Shown here: piece after piece, positions 21,713 through 32,480 of the stretch | How the letters are laid out: every line of letters starts with the position of its first letter | Position numbering within the stretch: position 1 is the first letter of the stretch | Assembly (NCBI RefSeq): GCF_023065955.2 | Contig: NW_026622986.1 | Coordinates: 14,347,848-14,411,847, forward strand | DNA length: 64,000 nucleotides | DNA from: Ursus arctos | Taxonomy: Eukaryota > Chordata > Mammalia > Carnivora > Ursidae | Direction of reading: 5' to 3' | Position numbers and translations under genes: made by a program | The notes under the pieces: model-generated | Databases searched by the model: none | Told to the model about the DNA's origin: nothing | The model's input: the letters and a program-made list of their open reading frames with translations, nothing else

Positions 21713-22734
21713 CGCTTCATGCACCTGCTGCCCCATCTGCTTCATTTGCGGCTCCAGAATCTTCATGCAGCAGCCCTGTGTGTCCCTGCGAGTGTGCGTT
21801 CCCAGGGGCTGGTTAGCGACACCCGTGCTGGAGGCCCCGTGACAGAGGATGGATGAAAGGGAATGACCCCAACAGGCCACAGGCCCCGACGCTGTTCTGG
21901 AAGGAACGACAGGCGTGCATAGACTGGCCACAGCTTAGAAGATCAGCCCCAAAGCACAGCAGAAACAGACCCTGCAGCCCACACTTAGATATTGTGAACA
22001 CGGCATTCAGCTTGAACATGTTGTAAGTGGGGAGACTCGGAGCACTGATTCACTGATCGGCTTTCTCATCGGTCTGCTCTGGTGCTACGCTTTAAAACAC
22101 CCCAGCCGAGCGGAAACGTGGCAGCGTTAGCCTCCCGTAAGACCACCCGGGCGCTCGCGGGTTTGCTTCCTCTGTGGTACTGGCACCTGCTCCGCGCAGC
22201 ACGGTCCCTGGGTGTCACGCCGTCCCGTGCGTGAGTGCCGCCACACCTAGCCCACCCGCTCAGCGCCTCCCAAGCCCATCACAGAGTCCTGGTCCCTAAG
22301 ACAACTTTTTGTTGAAAACACTGCCGGTGTTGCCGGGCTTCAGAGTTAAAGGAACATGAACCTGAAAAATGCAGCCGCTGCCTGGAAAGGACATTGTTCC
22401 AGCACCATGCGTTGCTGGGAGCTTTGCACGCGCCCTCCTGCCTGACACACTTGTTGTCAGAGCGCTCCAGGAAACCGTGTCAAAGGGACAGCTTGCCCAC
22501 TGTCCGGGCCCCAAGCGCTGCTGCCCCAAGAAGGTGGCAGGGCGGCCACAGCGCCCACGACCGTGCGGGGGTCTGGGTTTTATGCAACAGAGGCTTTCTG
22601 ACAAGGGCAGGGGACCCACAGCCGGGCAACGTCCCCACCCTGCGTGCCCCCAGAAGCACCTGGAGGCCGAGACACACCACACGCTGACACCTGCACACCT
22701 TCCTGCCTTGTAACCCAGCCCCGCTTCCCGTTAA

Positions 22735-22915
22735 TATCTTGTTCAACTTTCGCTCTTTGTGGAATGTAATGTACACACAGGAAAGTGCACTGAACGGGTC
22801 AGCTTGGTGGATTTCCACCAACTGAGCACAGCTTTGTCATCAGAGTCCGGATCAAAACCGGAACATGGGGGACCCCAGAAGCCTCTCCGCGCCCCCCCCA
22901 CGGTGCTGCCTTCGG
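22735..22915 (-). mobile_element. L1M 3' UTR remnant, antisense
   Basis: GGAATGTAATGTACACACAGG, AAAGTGCACTGAACGGG and CATCAGAGTCCGGATCAAAACC follow 'tataattgacatacaataaa...tgcacccatttaaag...caccacccaaatcaagata' from an old L1M 3' UTR. Substantially diverged. Confidence 0.5.
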
Positions 22916-23207
22916 AAGGCTGTTTTGTTTTACTATTTTTGGACTTTATGCAAATGGGTTTTGTGTGACATTTTCATTGCATTTCTCCCTATACTAAGTT
23001 ACTATAAAATGCACTGGAGATAATGCATTATGTTTGTTTGGAAGTGGAGATGAAGACACGATGTATTGTCAGGTGAGTACATGTCATTATGGGAAGTGCC
23101 AGAGGAATCATATTGTAACGGTTCAGCCTTAAAACCTGAGACCCCAAGACAGACAGGAAGGACCCAATTGAAGTGAAGTCTCCTTGGTAACCAAGAAACA
23201 GCTGAAG

Positions 23208-23303
23208 GGGGGTGAGGACAGGATGGCGGGAGGGGGGCAAGGGCAGGATAGCAGAGGTGGGGGGGGTGGGGGCGGGGGGTGGGTGAGGGGACGAGGGCGA
23301 GAT
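23208..23303 (+). repeat. G-rich low-complexity tract, potential G-quadruplex
   Basis: Repeated G runs separated by one to a few bases (GGAGGGGGGCAAGGGCAGG, GGTGGGGGGGGTGGGGGCGG, GGGGGTGGGTGAGGGGACG). This satisfies the usual pattern of four or more G tracts with short loops several times over. Confidence 0.85.
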
Positions 23304-23429
23304 AGCGGCTGTTCCCCTTTCAATGTCAGCAGGTCAGAGTCAACCTCTGTGAGAACAGGTGTCTCTTGGCTCCCAGGGCTGCTGCTATCAGAGCGTGTGC
23401 CCCTTGGGCTGTGCTGTGGAGGGAAACTT

Positions 23430-23520
23430 CTCCCAGAAGCTCCCTGAGGACAAAGACCACTGTTCGTCTGTGTTCCAGGCACCTGCACGGTTCCTGAAGG
23501 GGCTCGGTGTGAGCCAAGGA
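23430..23520 (+). mobile_element. L2-like 3' fragment
   Basis: AAGCTCCCTGAGGACAAAGACC, TGTTCGTCTGTGTTCCAGGCACC and CACGGTTCCTG follow the sense L2 3' pattern (agctccttgagggcagggacc ... cccagcacctagcacagtgcctg). Ancient and diverged. Confidence 0.5.
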
Positions 23521-24011
23521 CGGAGTGACATTGGCCATGGGAGATGCTCCTGGGCGTCAGGACAGGCGGGACAGGCTGTCTACACAAGTGTCTCCTTCCC
23601 GCACGTGACCTCTGCGTCCCAGCTCGGACTGCTCATTGCACACGTCCCAGAGGGAACGCATTGCCAGACGCAGCAGAAGAACTAGAGCGAGCCCAGGTCA
23701 GTCTGAGCATCAGATAAACCACCGACAACATTTACTGTAATCTAGTAAGTCATAGCACAGTAGTGGGTAGTGCAGAGAAGAATCCACATCTAGTATCATT
23801 TAAGAAACTTCCTGCGGTTTCTCTGAACTCCAAAGCGACCTAGGCATCTGTGTGGCGTGCCGGGCAGACCGCACGGGATCCTGTTACTGAGATGAGAGGG
23901 GATGAAAGCAAAGCCCACAGGGCCCGTGCGGACAGCACAGAGGGCAGAACTCACGGGGACAGGCAGTCACGGGCCATGAGGCTGGGGTGTGCGATGCAAG
24001 CTCCTACAGCC

Positions 24012-24990
24012 TGCCAGGTAGAAACACGGTATTCATTCCCAGACTCTGTGATGGGACACTGTCAAATCAACTTCCCTGTGGCGTCGAGTTCTCGGGCTCC
24101 AGTGGAGATCCTTCCTCCCCGGAATCCCTGCTGTACCTGAGCCCAACAGGGGTCAAGTACCTGACAGCACTGTGGGGTGTGCGCAGTGTGATTCCGGACT
24201 ATGACTCGGATAAGCTATTCCCAGCATTTGGATTTGAGGCCCAGGTACCCCCGATTGGCAGGTGTCCCATGAATTTGCCTTGATCTTCAACCCCAGTAAC
24301 CCCTGCTGCACAGGCATCCAGGGCATTGTGGATGCTTACCGCCAAGCCCTGCCCCAAGTTTGCCTCTATGCCCCCACCAACTCTGCACCCATCATCAACC
24401 ACGTAGCCATGTTGGCACCCCAGGCTGCACATCAGGGGAGTGGCTCGCAACACCTCGTGCTGTTGCTGCCGACTGACGGTGCTGTCACAGGCGTGGAGGC
24501 CGCACGTGAGGCCGTGGTGTGCGCCTCCCACCTGCGCACGTTCGTGATCCTGGCGGGTGTGGGTGGAGCCGACTTGGAGGCCGTGGAGCAGCTGGGTGCT
24601 GCCGGCGGAGCGTGGGTGCACACTCCATGTCGTAGGGCAGTTTGTGCCCCACGGCCACTTCCAGAAGGGCCCTCGGGAGACGCCGGCACAGAAGTGCCCA
24701 CACAGCTGGTCTCCTACTTCAAGGCCCATTCCCACCGCTTCTACCCCCAGCCAAGAGCCCGGCACAGGCTCCTCCGGCCTAGATTCCCCTGGAGGGTGGG
24801 CTGCGGCGCGTCCCCAGGCTTGTGTCCCCGAGGCCCCTGTGGGCACGGCTCAACCCTGCACACATTCCCCCGCGCTGCACTTCACGTTTTATACTTTGTA
24901 TTTGCTCCTGCTGTTGCTCTCGATTGCTCCTGCTTGCCCCTGGAGTCCCTCATTTAATAAAGGTCCATGGAGACCCACGAAGCCACAGCA
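24012..24990 (+). pseudogene. CPNE1: Processed pseudogene of a copine mRNA (CPNE1-like), 5'-truncated
   Basis: Translation across three frames gives the C-terminal half of a copine, a Ca2+-dependent phospholipid-binding protein with two C2 domains and a vWA-like domain. Only the vWA-like (copine) domain and C-terminus remain. Recognisable blocks in order: MGHCQINF (from 24051), [20 protein letters not shown] (24083 on), [19 protein letters not shown] (about 24199-24255), [16 protein letters not shown] (from about 24261), [51 protein letters not shown] and [14 protein letters not shown]. Frame changes near 24075, 24255, 24620 and 24690, plus a short deletion at about 24615-24640, destroy the reading frame. 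The metal-site aspartate expected at the start of the DFTxSNG motif is glutamate here. The exons are fused without introns, and 3'-UTR-like sequence with AATAAA (24956-24961) follows, so it arose by retrotransposition. No A tail survives. CPNE1 is the best paralogue match from memory; another copine is possible. Confidence 0.88.
24956..24961 (+). other. Polyadenylation signal AATAAA of the copine retrocopy
   Basis: Canonical AATAAA about 200 bp after the copine C-terminal coding block, preceded by T-rich sequence. It was presumably copied from the parent mRNA; there is no reason to think it is used here. Confidence 0.6.
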
Positions 24991-26039
24991 CACACGCGCA
25001 GCTGGGGGCGGGGGGGAGGGGGGGACTCTGCACGGGCAGGTTCTGACTTGGAGCCGCTGCCGAGGCCGTGTTCCTCTGGCACAGCCCAACATCGGTTGGG
25101 GTGGGGGGGTGAGCGCAGGAGCGCCTCTGGAGCTCTGGGGCTTGTAGGACTCGTCATGTGTTGAGTGCAAGCTACCGCCCGGGATTTGAGCTGCATGACC
25201 TCTGGGCACCAGCTGTGAGACGGGACGTCTCGGGCTACGGCTTGGCCCCTGGGAGCTCGAGCTTTACCAGGAGCTCGATCAGGAGCAAGACAGCTGGTGC
25301 GGGAATCGATGCCACGAAGACGTGCGCGGGGCCAGAATGCAGAGCTCGCATTACCACGGCCGGACTCAGGGCAGGGTCAGTCTTCATGTTTCCCGTGATG
25401 GGCTGGATTTTGACAGAAAGACAAGGGCACGAATCATTTAAAAGTAGTTGTAGCTTGACTGATTATAAGCTCTTGGTAGCTCTTTGTAAATGTGCTGTTT
25501 GTGCTGTTAACCAGGCCTGTCTGATTATCGTCCCTACTCTGGGCAGCGAGCTCTGTGCACGTTTTCCAAGTGTAACGTGGTCTATGGCACAACTCGCTGA
25601 TTTACTCTCTTGGAGTAGAGATAGGAAGAGAAGAAATTAGGAATTAGTTAATGGCCTTCTGCTTAAGATTTTTTTCAACAAAAACATATTTCTTAAGTTA
25701 AAAAATAAGTCTGTGTTTATTTTCTCGAAGATATGTTACATTAGCAAGAAAAATACTAGAAATTGAATTTAACTTTCAATTTTCACTTGGAAGATTTTTA
25801 TCAATTTAAAAAATGATGAAAATCATCAATAAACATATAAACATTGTATGGTCTCGATGCGTTACCAAAATGGCTCTGTGCTTGGGCATTAGATAAATTA
25901 CCTAAGGAAAATCTGATTTAAGAAAGGAGATCTAAAATAAACTCCCCCCCTCAAAGCAGCAGCCCATCTCATCCCAGATTAAAGACTGTATTTTACATTT
26001 AAAAATAGCTCCCTTTTCAAATTATAAATGTAATAAATA
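24991..26039. other. GC-rich to AT-rich transition, no gene seen
   Basis: G-rich runs occur at about 25006-25025 and 25098-25110. From about 25.4 kb the sequence turns AT-rich. I recognise no exon, RNA gene or clear repeat. Confidence 0.5.
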
Positions 26040-27060
26040 CACATTCTGGAGATTTTAGAAAAACAATGTCTTGAGCCAAAATAAAATTGCCTGTCGATGC
26101 CACCATTTAGGGCGAGAGAAACCACAGTACTCTGTGAATTTTGTTTCGATCTTTTTTCCGTGCACCAGAATGGGAATACTACAGCATATTGGTGACCCTG
26201 AGTGGAGGGCGTACCTTAGAACGAACGCACAGGTAGAGCTTGTCACCGATGCAGAGATGTGGGTCATGGCCACACACCGCCGGTGAGTCACACGTGTCCA
26301 GCTTGCTGCTTTCCCTTAATATTGACTTAAATATTTCCCAAGGTCAGTAAATATTCTTCAGATCATTTTGTCTAAATGGCTGTGTAGTTTTCCATCACAG
26401 GAAAAAACTCCACAATTAATTTCTCTCTTCTCTTTTTCTTGAACATTTGGGACCTACTATTTCATGGTTATTAATAATACTACAACAAATATCTTTATAT
26501 CCGCAACTTTGCTCATTCCTGATTTTCCCATAGGCTCACAGTACCGGAATAAATGGGTCATAACATTTGAAATTGTTAAGCCTCCTGGTAAGTATTGCCA
26601 AAACTCCGTCCAGAAAAGTTGCCTAAATTTATCTTCTTCCGCTGGTGTTGGAGAGTGTCCAGTTTAACAGATCCTGTCCAAAGAAGATGCTTATCAAAAC
26701 ATAATAAAAAAGAAATAAATATAACCTTTTCATTGATAAAATTGATTTCTCATTTTTTGATGTCGACTTTGAATTCTAGAGAAGTGAAACATTATTTGAC
26801 GTTTGTTTTGTACTTTTAAGGAATTGCCAATTAATGCCCTTGCCCATTTTTCTCACGGGGTTTATCTGTTACTGATTTTTGAAATCAAAATCATTAGATG
26901 AATTAATGCTTTGTGTTTCATGTATAATGTGAATGTTTCCTTCTAATTTTTTCATTTACTTTTAACTTCATTGATTGAAATTTTGACATCTAGACATTTT
27001 ATCATTTCAGGTATAAAATCTGTAACTGGTTTGCTTGTGGGTTATTTCTTTGCTTTTGTC
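26040..27060 (-). mobile_element. Ancient L1 (L1M-type) 3' region, antisense
   Basis: Plus-strand blocks match antisense old L1: GGCTGTGTAGTTTTCCATCAC (about 26378-26398), TTAATAATACTACAACAAAT, AATAAATGGGTCATAACATTTG, TATTGCCAAAACTCCGTCCAG, TGCCCTTGCCCATTTTTCTC (26836-26855) and TTTTTCATTTACTTTTAAC. The part before about 26.35 kb is less certain. All frames are broken. Confidence 0.65.
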
Positions 27061-27119
27061 TGTTAAAAAGATAGGCTTTTTCCACCAAAAGACCACACAA
27101 ATATCCACTGACATTTTGT

Positions 27120-27242
27120 TTTTTATATCTGACTCCTTTATTACATATAAATATATTTGATATATTATAATAGTATTTATACATTACGATTATTATATAT
27201 AACATTATCGGGTAGTATATAGTGATTATATAATACATTTAT
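27120..27242. repeat. AT-rich low-complexity stretch
   Basis: Almost only A and T (TATAAATATATTTGATATATTATAA, then TTATATATAACATTATCGGG). Rich in short palindromes; likely low-melting DNA. Confidence 0.8.
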
Positions 27243-28325
27243 ATACAATCTTTTCACCGTTATTAATGAAATGATGTTCTTTCTTAGATGGTCTTTGAGT
27301 AACTGATTTGAGTAGTGAAACTGAGGCAAACAGGGTTTTGGAGGAATATCGTCCAGGACTCGCATTAACTCTTAATGTTAATAATGTGCCTAGCACAGGC
27401 ATACTGAAAGTTAAGCGCCTGCAAATATTTTGCAAAAATAATTCTTCTTTTAAAAGTTTCCATTTTAGCCACTTGACTGGATCTCTTCAAGGTGGGAAGT
27501 AATTAGATGATCTCTGCACTATAAATTGACATTCCACAGAAGATCTGACTGGCTGTGGTCTGGAGGAAGGTCGTCTGCCAGGCAGTATTGTCAGCTCACA
27601 GTGGCCGCCGCTGTGGCGGAGGCGACCCTGAGCTCCATGGCATGGGGCCATGCAGGCGGTTATCGGAAAAATTCACCCCAAATCACCCTTTGTTTTTAAG
27701 GAAGAGAAGGGTTTTTTTTCTTTCCTCTTTGTTGTGCAAGCCCAGAGTTTTGACTTATTTGCCCTTTAGGTCCGAGGATAGCCAAGGGGCTTTGCTGGGG
27801 ACACTGTGTGGGGTCGACTCTATTAACTATTAACCACGGTTACGTGCTGGGAGTTGGGAAGTCAGGGGGTGCTGTCTGATCACATGAACACATGACCTAT
27901 TCTGAAATTAAATGAAAATTAATATTTTTAAACATTCAGCAATGAAATATTAAAAACACTGATTAGAATAATTTCAAAAGCTCTCAGATCAGTGGCTGGT
28001 GGAAAATCTAAGAGGTCAAAGTTCATGCTGAAGCTCTGTTCTGTCCTGGGGGCTGGAAATTAGGAGGAAGGTAAACCAGGCGTGCTGCAAAACACACCCT
28101 GGTTTCATAAGATGCTGCTCAGAACTGGAAAGCAGGAACAGATTCATTTAAAAATGACTGTGATGTCATATAGAAATATCAAGAGAGTAATTTGGTAGAC
28201 TGCCCAGCTCAGGACTGATTTGAAAATATTCTCCATTTGCATAATCTTTGAGTAGATTTTCATTATTAGATTCTATGTAAACGTCCAGACTTGGTGGATT
28301 TAACTCTTATTTTCCATCAACTATT
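27243..28325. other. Mixed unique sequence, no gene seen
   Basis: No recognisable repeat or exon. A short GC-rich island with several CpGs sits at about 27600-27665 in otherwise AT-rich DNA. Confidence 0.5.
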
Positions 28326-28531
28326 TTATTTTTTTAAAAGATTTTATTTATCTATTTGAGAGAGAGAGAGAGACCACATGAGCAGGGGAAGGCCGTGGGA
28401 GAGGGAGAAGCAGACGGCCCTCTGAGCAGGGAGCCTGCTGATGAACGATGCTGACGCCGGGCTCCGACCAAGGATCCAGACAGCATGACCCGAGCCGAAG
28501 GCAGACGCTTTACCGACTGAGCCCCAGGCGC
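28326..28531 (-). mobile_element. SINEC, antisense, with internal changes
   Basis: T-run, AAAAGATTTTATTTATCTATTTG, GA repeat, AGCAGGGAGCCTGCTGATG, then GAAGGCAGACGCTTTACCGAC and a damaged head end GAGCCCCAGGCGC (the usual GAGCCACCCAGGCGCCCC has lost bases). The B-box region is degraded (CCGGGCTCCGACC), so it could not be transcribed as a normal SINE. Confidence 0.92.
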
Positions 28532-29007
28532 AGTAACATTAATTTTCAAAATCAGAAAGCTCCCCTTTCTGACCCAGCACTAACATTAAAAAATACTGAC
28601 TATCTAAACTGTTCTCTTCATTATGCTTTCAAAGGAAATGTTCATTAGACATTTAAATGAATTATTTCTTTTAAAGGGCAAAAAGTCCCTGATATATAAA
28701 AGGAGAACAGAGGTGAAATGGCTATTTGGTACACCAGCTTTAATTTGATTTGAATCAGAGCATTCTGGGGCATCCTTCCGAATTTACAAAGTGTGTCCAA
28801 AGAGGAGCTTTTTGAAAGACCGACTCTTTCCACCACTCAGGCAGAGATGGCTCTTGGCCTTGGAGAGAGAATAGTGCAGTGGATTAATTCACGTTTCATT
28901 CTCTTCCACCGCAGAGCGTGTTTTGGTTCTTTCCCCGCTGAGAGCGGGGGTCTTGAAGCTAGAACCTCCCGTATCACTGGCTCTTGGAGTTCACGGCGGT
29001 CTGAAGA

Positions 29008-29053
29008 CCCTCCCCTCTTTCCCTCCTTCCTTCCTCCGTCCTCCCTTCCTCCA
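29008..29053 (+). repeat. CT-rich (TTCC/CCTCC) tract
   Basis: Polypyrimidine stretch with CCCTCCTTCCTTCCTCCG and CCTCCCTTCCTCC. Simple-sequence origin. Confidence 0.8.
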
Positions 29054-29539
29054 GCTGGTGCTGCTGAGCAACGACCAGGCACTGGGGAAACTCTGAGGAC
29101 CCAAGACTCAGTTTCTGCCTTCAAGGAACTTACCGTTCGTGGGGGAGACTCAGATGAATGAAGCAGAGAGTACGGCTCACGTGACGGTCTAGGCTACGCC
29201 ACGATCCATTCCACAGGTGAGAAAACCCTCTCCATTCGCTCATTCCTGTGGCGTGCTTGCGTTCATTCAGTGAGGATTTCAGAGCGTGTGACGGATGCCA
29301 TTTTGCAAAGGCCGCCACACCTGTCTCTTTTGCTCCCATCACATACTCTTGCTAGAACTTTCCATGAATGGCGTTACTACCCCAGGGGGTGGGGTCAGTG
29401 TTTCCTCCCTTTGAACACCTGTGGGATCTTGTTACTTGGTAAGCCGTGAATTTTGGTGGAAGTGAGGCTCTGTAAGTTCAGAGGCTCAGTCACCAAAGGA
29501 GAACGCTCTTGCCTGGCTCTCTCTCTCTGTCAGGACCCT

Positions 29540-29815
29540 CTCCCTGGGGCCCTGGCTGCCATGTCCTGAGGAAGCCCAGGCCACGTGAAGAGACCACATG
29601 TGGGTGTACGGGCTGATGGACCAGCTGGGCTCCCAGCTGACGCCAGCGTCCACTGGCAGACATGGGGGTGATTGTAGCCCCAGACATCACGGAGCAGACA
29701 TCCTGCCGTGCCCCCTCGGTATTCCAGACCCACAGCAACAAGAGAGACGGCAGCCATCACTGTGGCTTTTAAGCCACTGCATTGTGGGCTGATCTGTTAT
29801 GCAGGAATATGTCAC
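29540..29815 (+). repeat. Ancient mammalian interspersed repeat, class unresolved
   Basis: Blocks GGCTGCCATGTCCTGAGGAAG, AGAGACCACATGTGGG and AGACATGGGGGTGATTG, ending GCTTTTAAGCCACTGCATTG and GATCTGTTATGCAGG, match the 3' part of a widespread old repeat ('...ttttaagccactaagttttgggg...ttacgcag...'). I recognise the pattern but not the family with confidence. Confidence 0.45.
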
Positions 29816-32333
29816 CAAGGCAAAGGAGCTATATGATCTTTTAAATAATCTGTCTTTTGGAAGCTTCGACTTTAGCTGTAGGTAGAAGATACACTTGTGA
29901 AATACGGAATAAGTAGAGGACTCACTTAAAAACGAATAATTCAGAAAACACTGCCGTAGACTAAGGAGAGCGCGTGTGGTGATGAGCACTGGGCATGTTC
30001 ATGCCTGGAGGACGGTACAAGCTTTCTTCAGCCAGGTACCCGCCTCCCTGTCCAGAACTGCTTCCTGCACGTCAGGGGTCTGGACAGCTGGCCTGGGAAG
30101 ATGGGGGGGTGCGTGTGGCGAGGACTCGCAGGCTGAAGAATCTGAGCCTCCAGCTAGGGGGCCAGCCTGGGAGCCCTGCTCTGGCCCTGCTCAGCCAGGG
30201 GGTCCCACCGTTCTGAGGTCTGTCCCGATCTGCAGAACGGGGCCACCAGCTCTCCCCTGGCTGGCGGTGTGGGGAGTGTGACGGGGTGAGGGGAAGGCAG
30301 GACGGCGCTGCAGACACAGCATGTGTCACAGAGAATGGCAGACTTTGCCTGGAGAGGCGGCACGATGGAGGCTGAGGAAGTGGCTGGAGCCGCGGCTGGA
30401 GGAGGGGACGGGAGGCGCCAGGAGCCAAGCGTCATCTGAGTGCTTGGACCAGGTGGGAGGAAAGTGTCCGGAACCAGACAAGCCAGTCTGTGGCCTGGTG
30501 TGGCGTGATTTGGAGCTTCTGCCATTCCTGAGCGCTGGAGGCCTGAGCAGGGGCGTCTGGGGAGGAACACGGCGAGGGGGAGACCCTGGTGCCGGCTGGC
30601 AGGGCGGGGAGGTACTGCTGTGAACCCGCCCGGACGGAGGGGCAGCGAGAGCAGGGAGAGGAGAAGGCTGCGGGAGCCCAGCTGTGGCTGGAGACCTGGT
30701 TGGGGTAGGCAGCCGGCTGCAGCCGCGGTGCCTGGGGTGGTGACAGATAGTGCGGACTGCACTGTTTCCAGCGCCGAGCTCAGCCTTGGGGGCCAGGGGA
30801 GGACAGTCTCACCGGGCTGGCACTGACGTTCGAAGAGTCTTATCTGTCGGCCATCCGTGGGTGGCGACACGGCACGCAGCCCTCTAAACATAACCCCCAC
30901 TTGCCCGGTGCTGAGGGGGCCCGAGACGAAAGGCCCCGTGCAGGGGACATGACCGTAGTGGTGAGCAGTACAAGCGGTAGGAGCACCACCCCCCCCACTC
31001 CGAAGCAGCGGACCACGAGGCCCCGGAATCTGGTTGACCTTACTTTGAACAGAATCAGAGGCAGTCCCGTTAACTCCCACGTGGCCATGTGGATGCGTGT
31101 GAGCTTCTCACCTGCGCCTAGTGTCACCTCATCCCCAGCTCGAGCTTCGTTTGTGCCGTAGATGATGGTGAAGCTTAGTTTAGACAAACGAGCGGGTACT
31201 TCTCGGTTTGCTTGTTTTGGGTCTGCAAATTCAGGTTTTATGGATCGGCACACAAAGTGAGGTTGCAGGGAAAAGCTCAAAGCCAAAGGATTCGGGGAGG
31301 CCCTGATGTGGGGAGGCAGACCAGCCACAGAGAAGGCCGCCGGTGAGACTCAGGTTTATCTGACCGAGATGGTTCAGCTAACACTTCCGACTGGGCCAGG
31401 TTCCTCCCAGCCCAGAACCTCAGCGGACACGTACAGGTGGCGGGCGGGAGGTTAGTCTCACAGCTCACGACAGCGTTCATGTGCGCATATTTGGGGTAGA
31501 CGCTTTTAAAGTCTTGACCTGAAGCTAAAGTTTGCCTGTTTCCGTTTCCCCAGCCATGACTTCCCTTGCCCTGGGCTCCCAGCGTTGGTGCCCAGCTGCC
31601 CTCTCTCCCTCCTCCGTGGGCACGCGGCAGAGTGCTGAGGGGCTGGCCCCTTGCAGGAGGGGGGACGGTGCTCCCAGACCGCTGTCCACGTGATCTGCAG
31701 AAACAGGTCTCCCGCTGATAAAACCTTTGCTCCCCACTTGCTGCCACGAACCTCACTGGTTATAGCAACTCTCCCACTTCTCTAAAGAATCGCTCCCAGC
31801 TTGGAAACCCTAATTCTCTGTACCCACTCTACCGTAAACAAAACTATTTCATTCTCTATTCATGGGCCAAGCTGGGAGCTGAGTACTTGGGGAGAGACAT
31901 AGTATGGCTTAGATACCATGTGTCTAAATATTTAGACAGTTGAGAGAGGCTGCAAGAAATTTCAAATCTGTGTAGGAATTGCAGTGTTCACCAATCCTAT
32001 GGCAGGATTAGTCAGCAAATTATAAACTTAACTGGTCAGAGCTTTACTGTTTATTCTTCTGTATGGTTGTTGGGAAATCCTCCACATGAAAGCAGCAAAA
32101 CAAAGAAGACAAACAGAACATTGATTGAAAAATACCTAAATGGGCTGATCAGACCCCCAGTTAGTAGAAAATGATGGAATCCAGGCCTTGAAAGAACAAA
32201 TCAAAGGGGTGACATGAGCACGTTTGCAGCTAACCCTAAAGCATGCACACAGGAAGTGCCCGGGCAGGGGCAGGATCTCGTGTCTGCACCGATGACAACA
32301 GCAGCTGGGGGAAAGCCCAGATAATATCCAGAG
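29816..32333. other. GC-rich unique sequence with a long chance ORF, no gene
   Basis: Contains a 308-codon minus-strand ORF (30154-31080) rich in Pro, Ala, Ser, Leu and Arg, without recognisable domains and with overlapping open frames on both strands. I read it as a GC-composition artefact. AT content rises from about 31.8 kb. Confidence 0.55.
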
Positions 32334-32365
32334 TTCAAGCACAGTATGGTTCAAGCACAGTATGG
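32334..32365 (+). repeat. Perfect 16-bp tandem duplication
   Basis: TTCAAGCACAGTATGG occurs twice back-to-back (32334-32349 and 32350-32365) with no mismatch, indicating a recent replication-slippage duplication. Confidence 0.95.
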
Positions 32366-32480
32366 TGAGAGCAGCTGACGTGTACCTGGTGCTTAAGATG
32401 AATCAGGCCCTCTGTGCACATTTCTCATTTATCTCACAACATTGAGAGAAGGAAACTGGGTAAAGCAATGAGGATTTTCG
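32366..32480 (-). mobile_element. MIR fragment, antisense
   Basis: CCTGGTGCTTAAGATGAATC, CATTTCTCATTTATCTCACAAC and GAGAGAAGGAAACTGGGTAAAG follow the antisense MIR pattern (ctcatttaatcctcacaac ... gaggaaactgaggc). Confidence 0.6.

Larger units (their letters stand above)
17867..24011. other. GC-rich mostly unique sequence, no gene seen
   Basis: Overlapping ORFs of up to about 190 codons occur on both strands but none has recognisable content or a consistent coding signature. The smaller repeats inside (32-bp duplication, homopolymers, STR, L1M and L2 pieces) are listed separately. A diverged MIR-like stretch may lie at about 18235-18340. Confidence 0.55.

Noticed and set aside
30154..31080. 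308-codon minus-strand ORF, the longest in the window
   Set aside because: The translation is Pro/Ala/Ser/Arg-rich with no recognisable domain, other frames are open across the same DNA, and the region is GC-rich. It looks like a stop-poor composition artefact.
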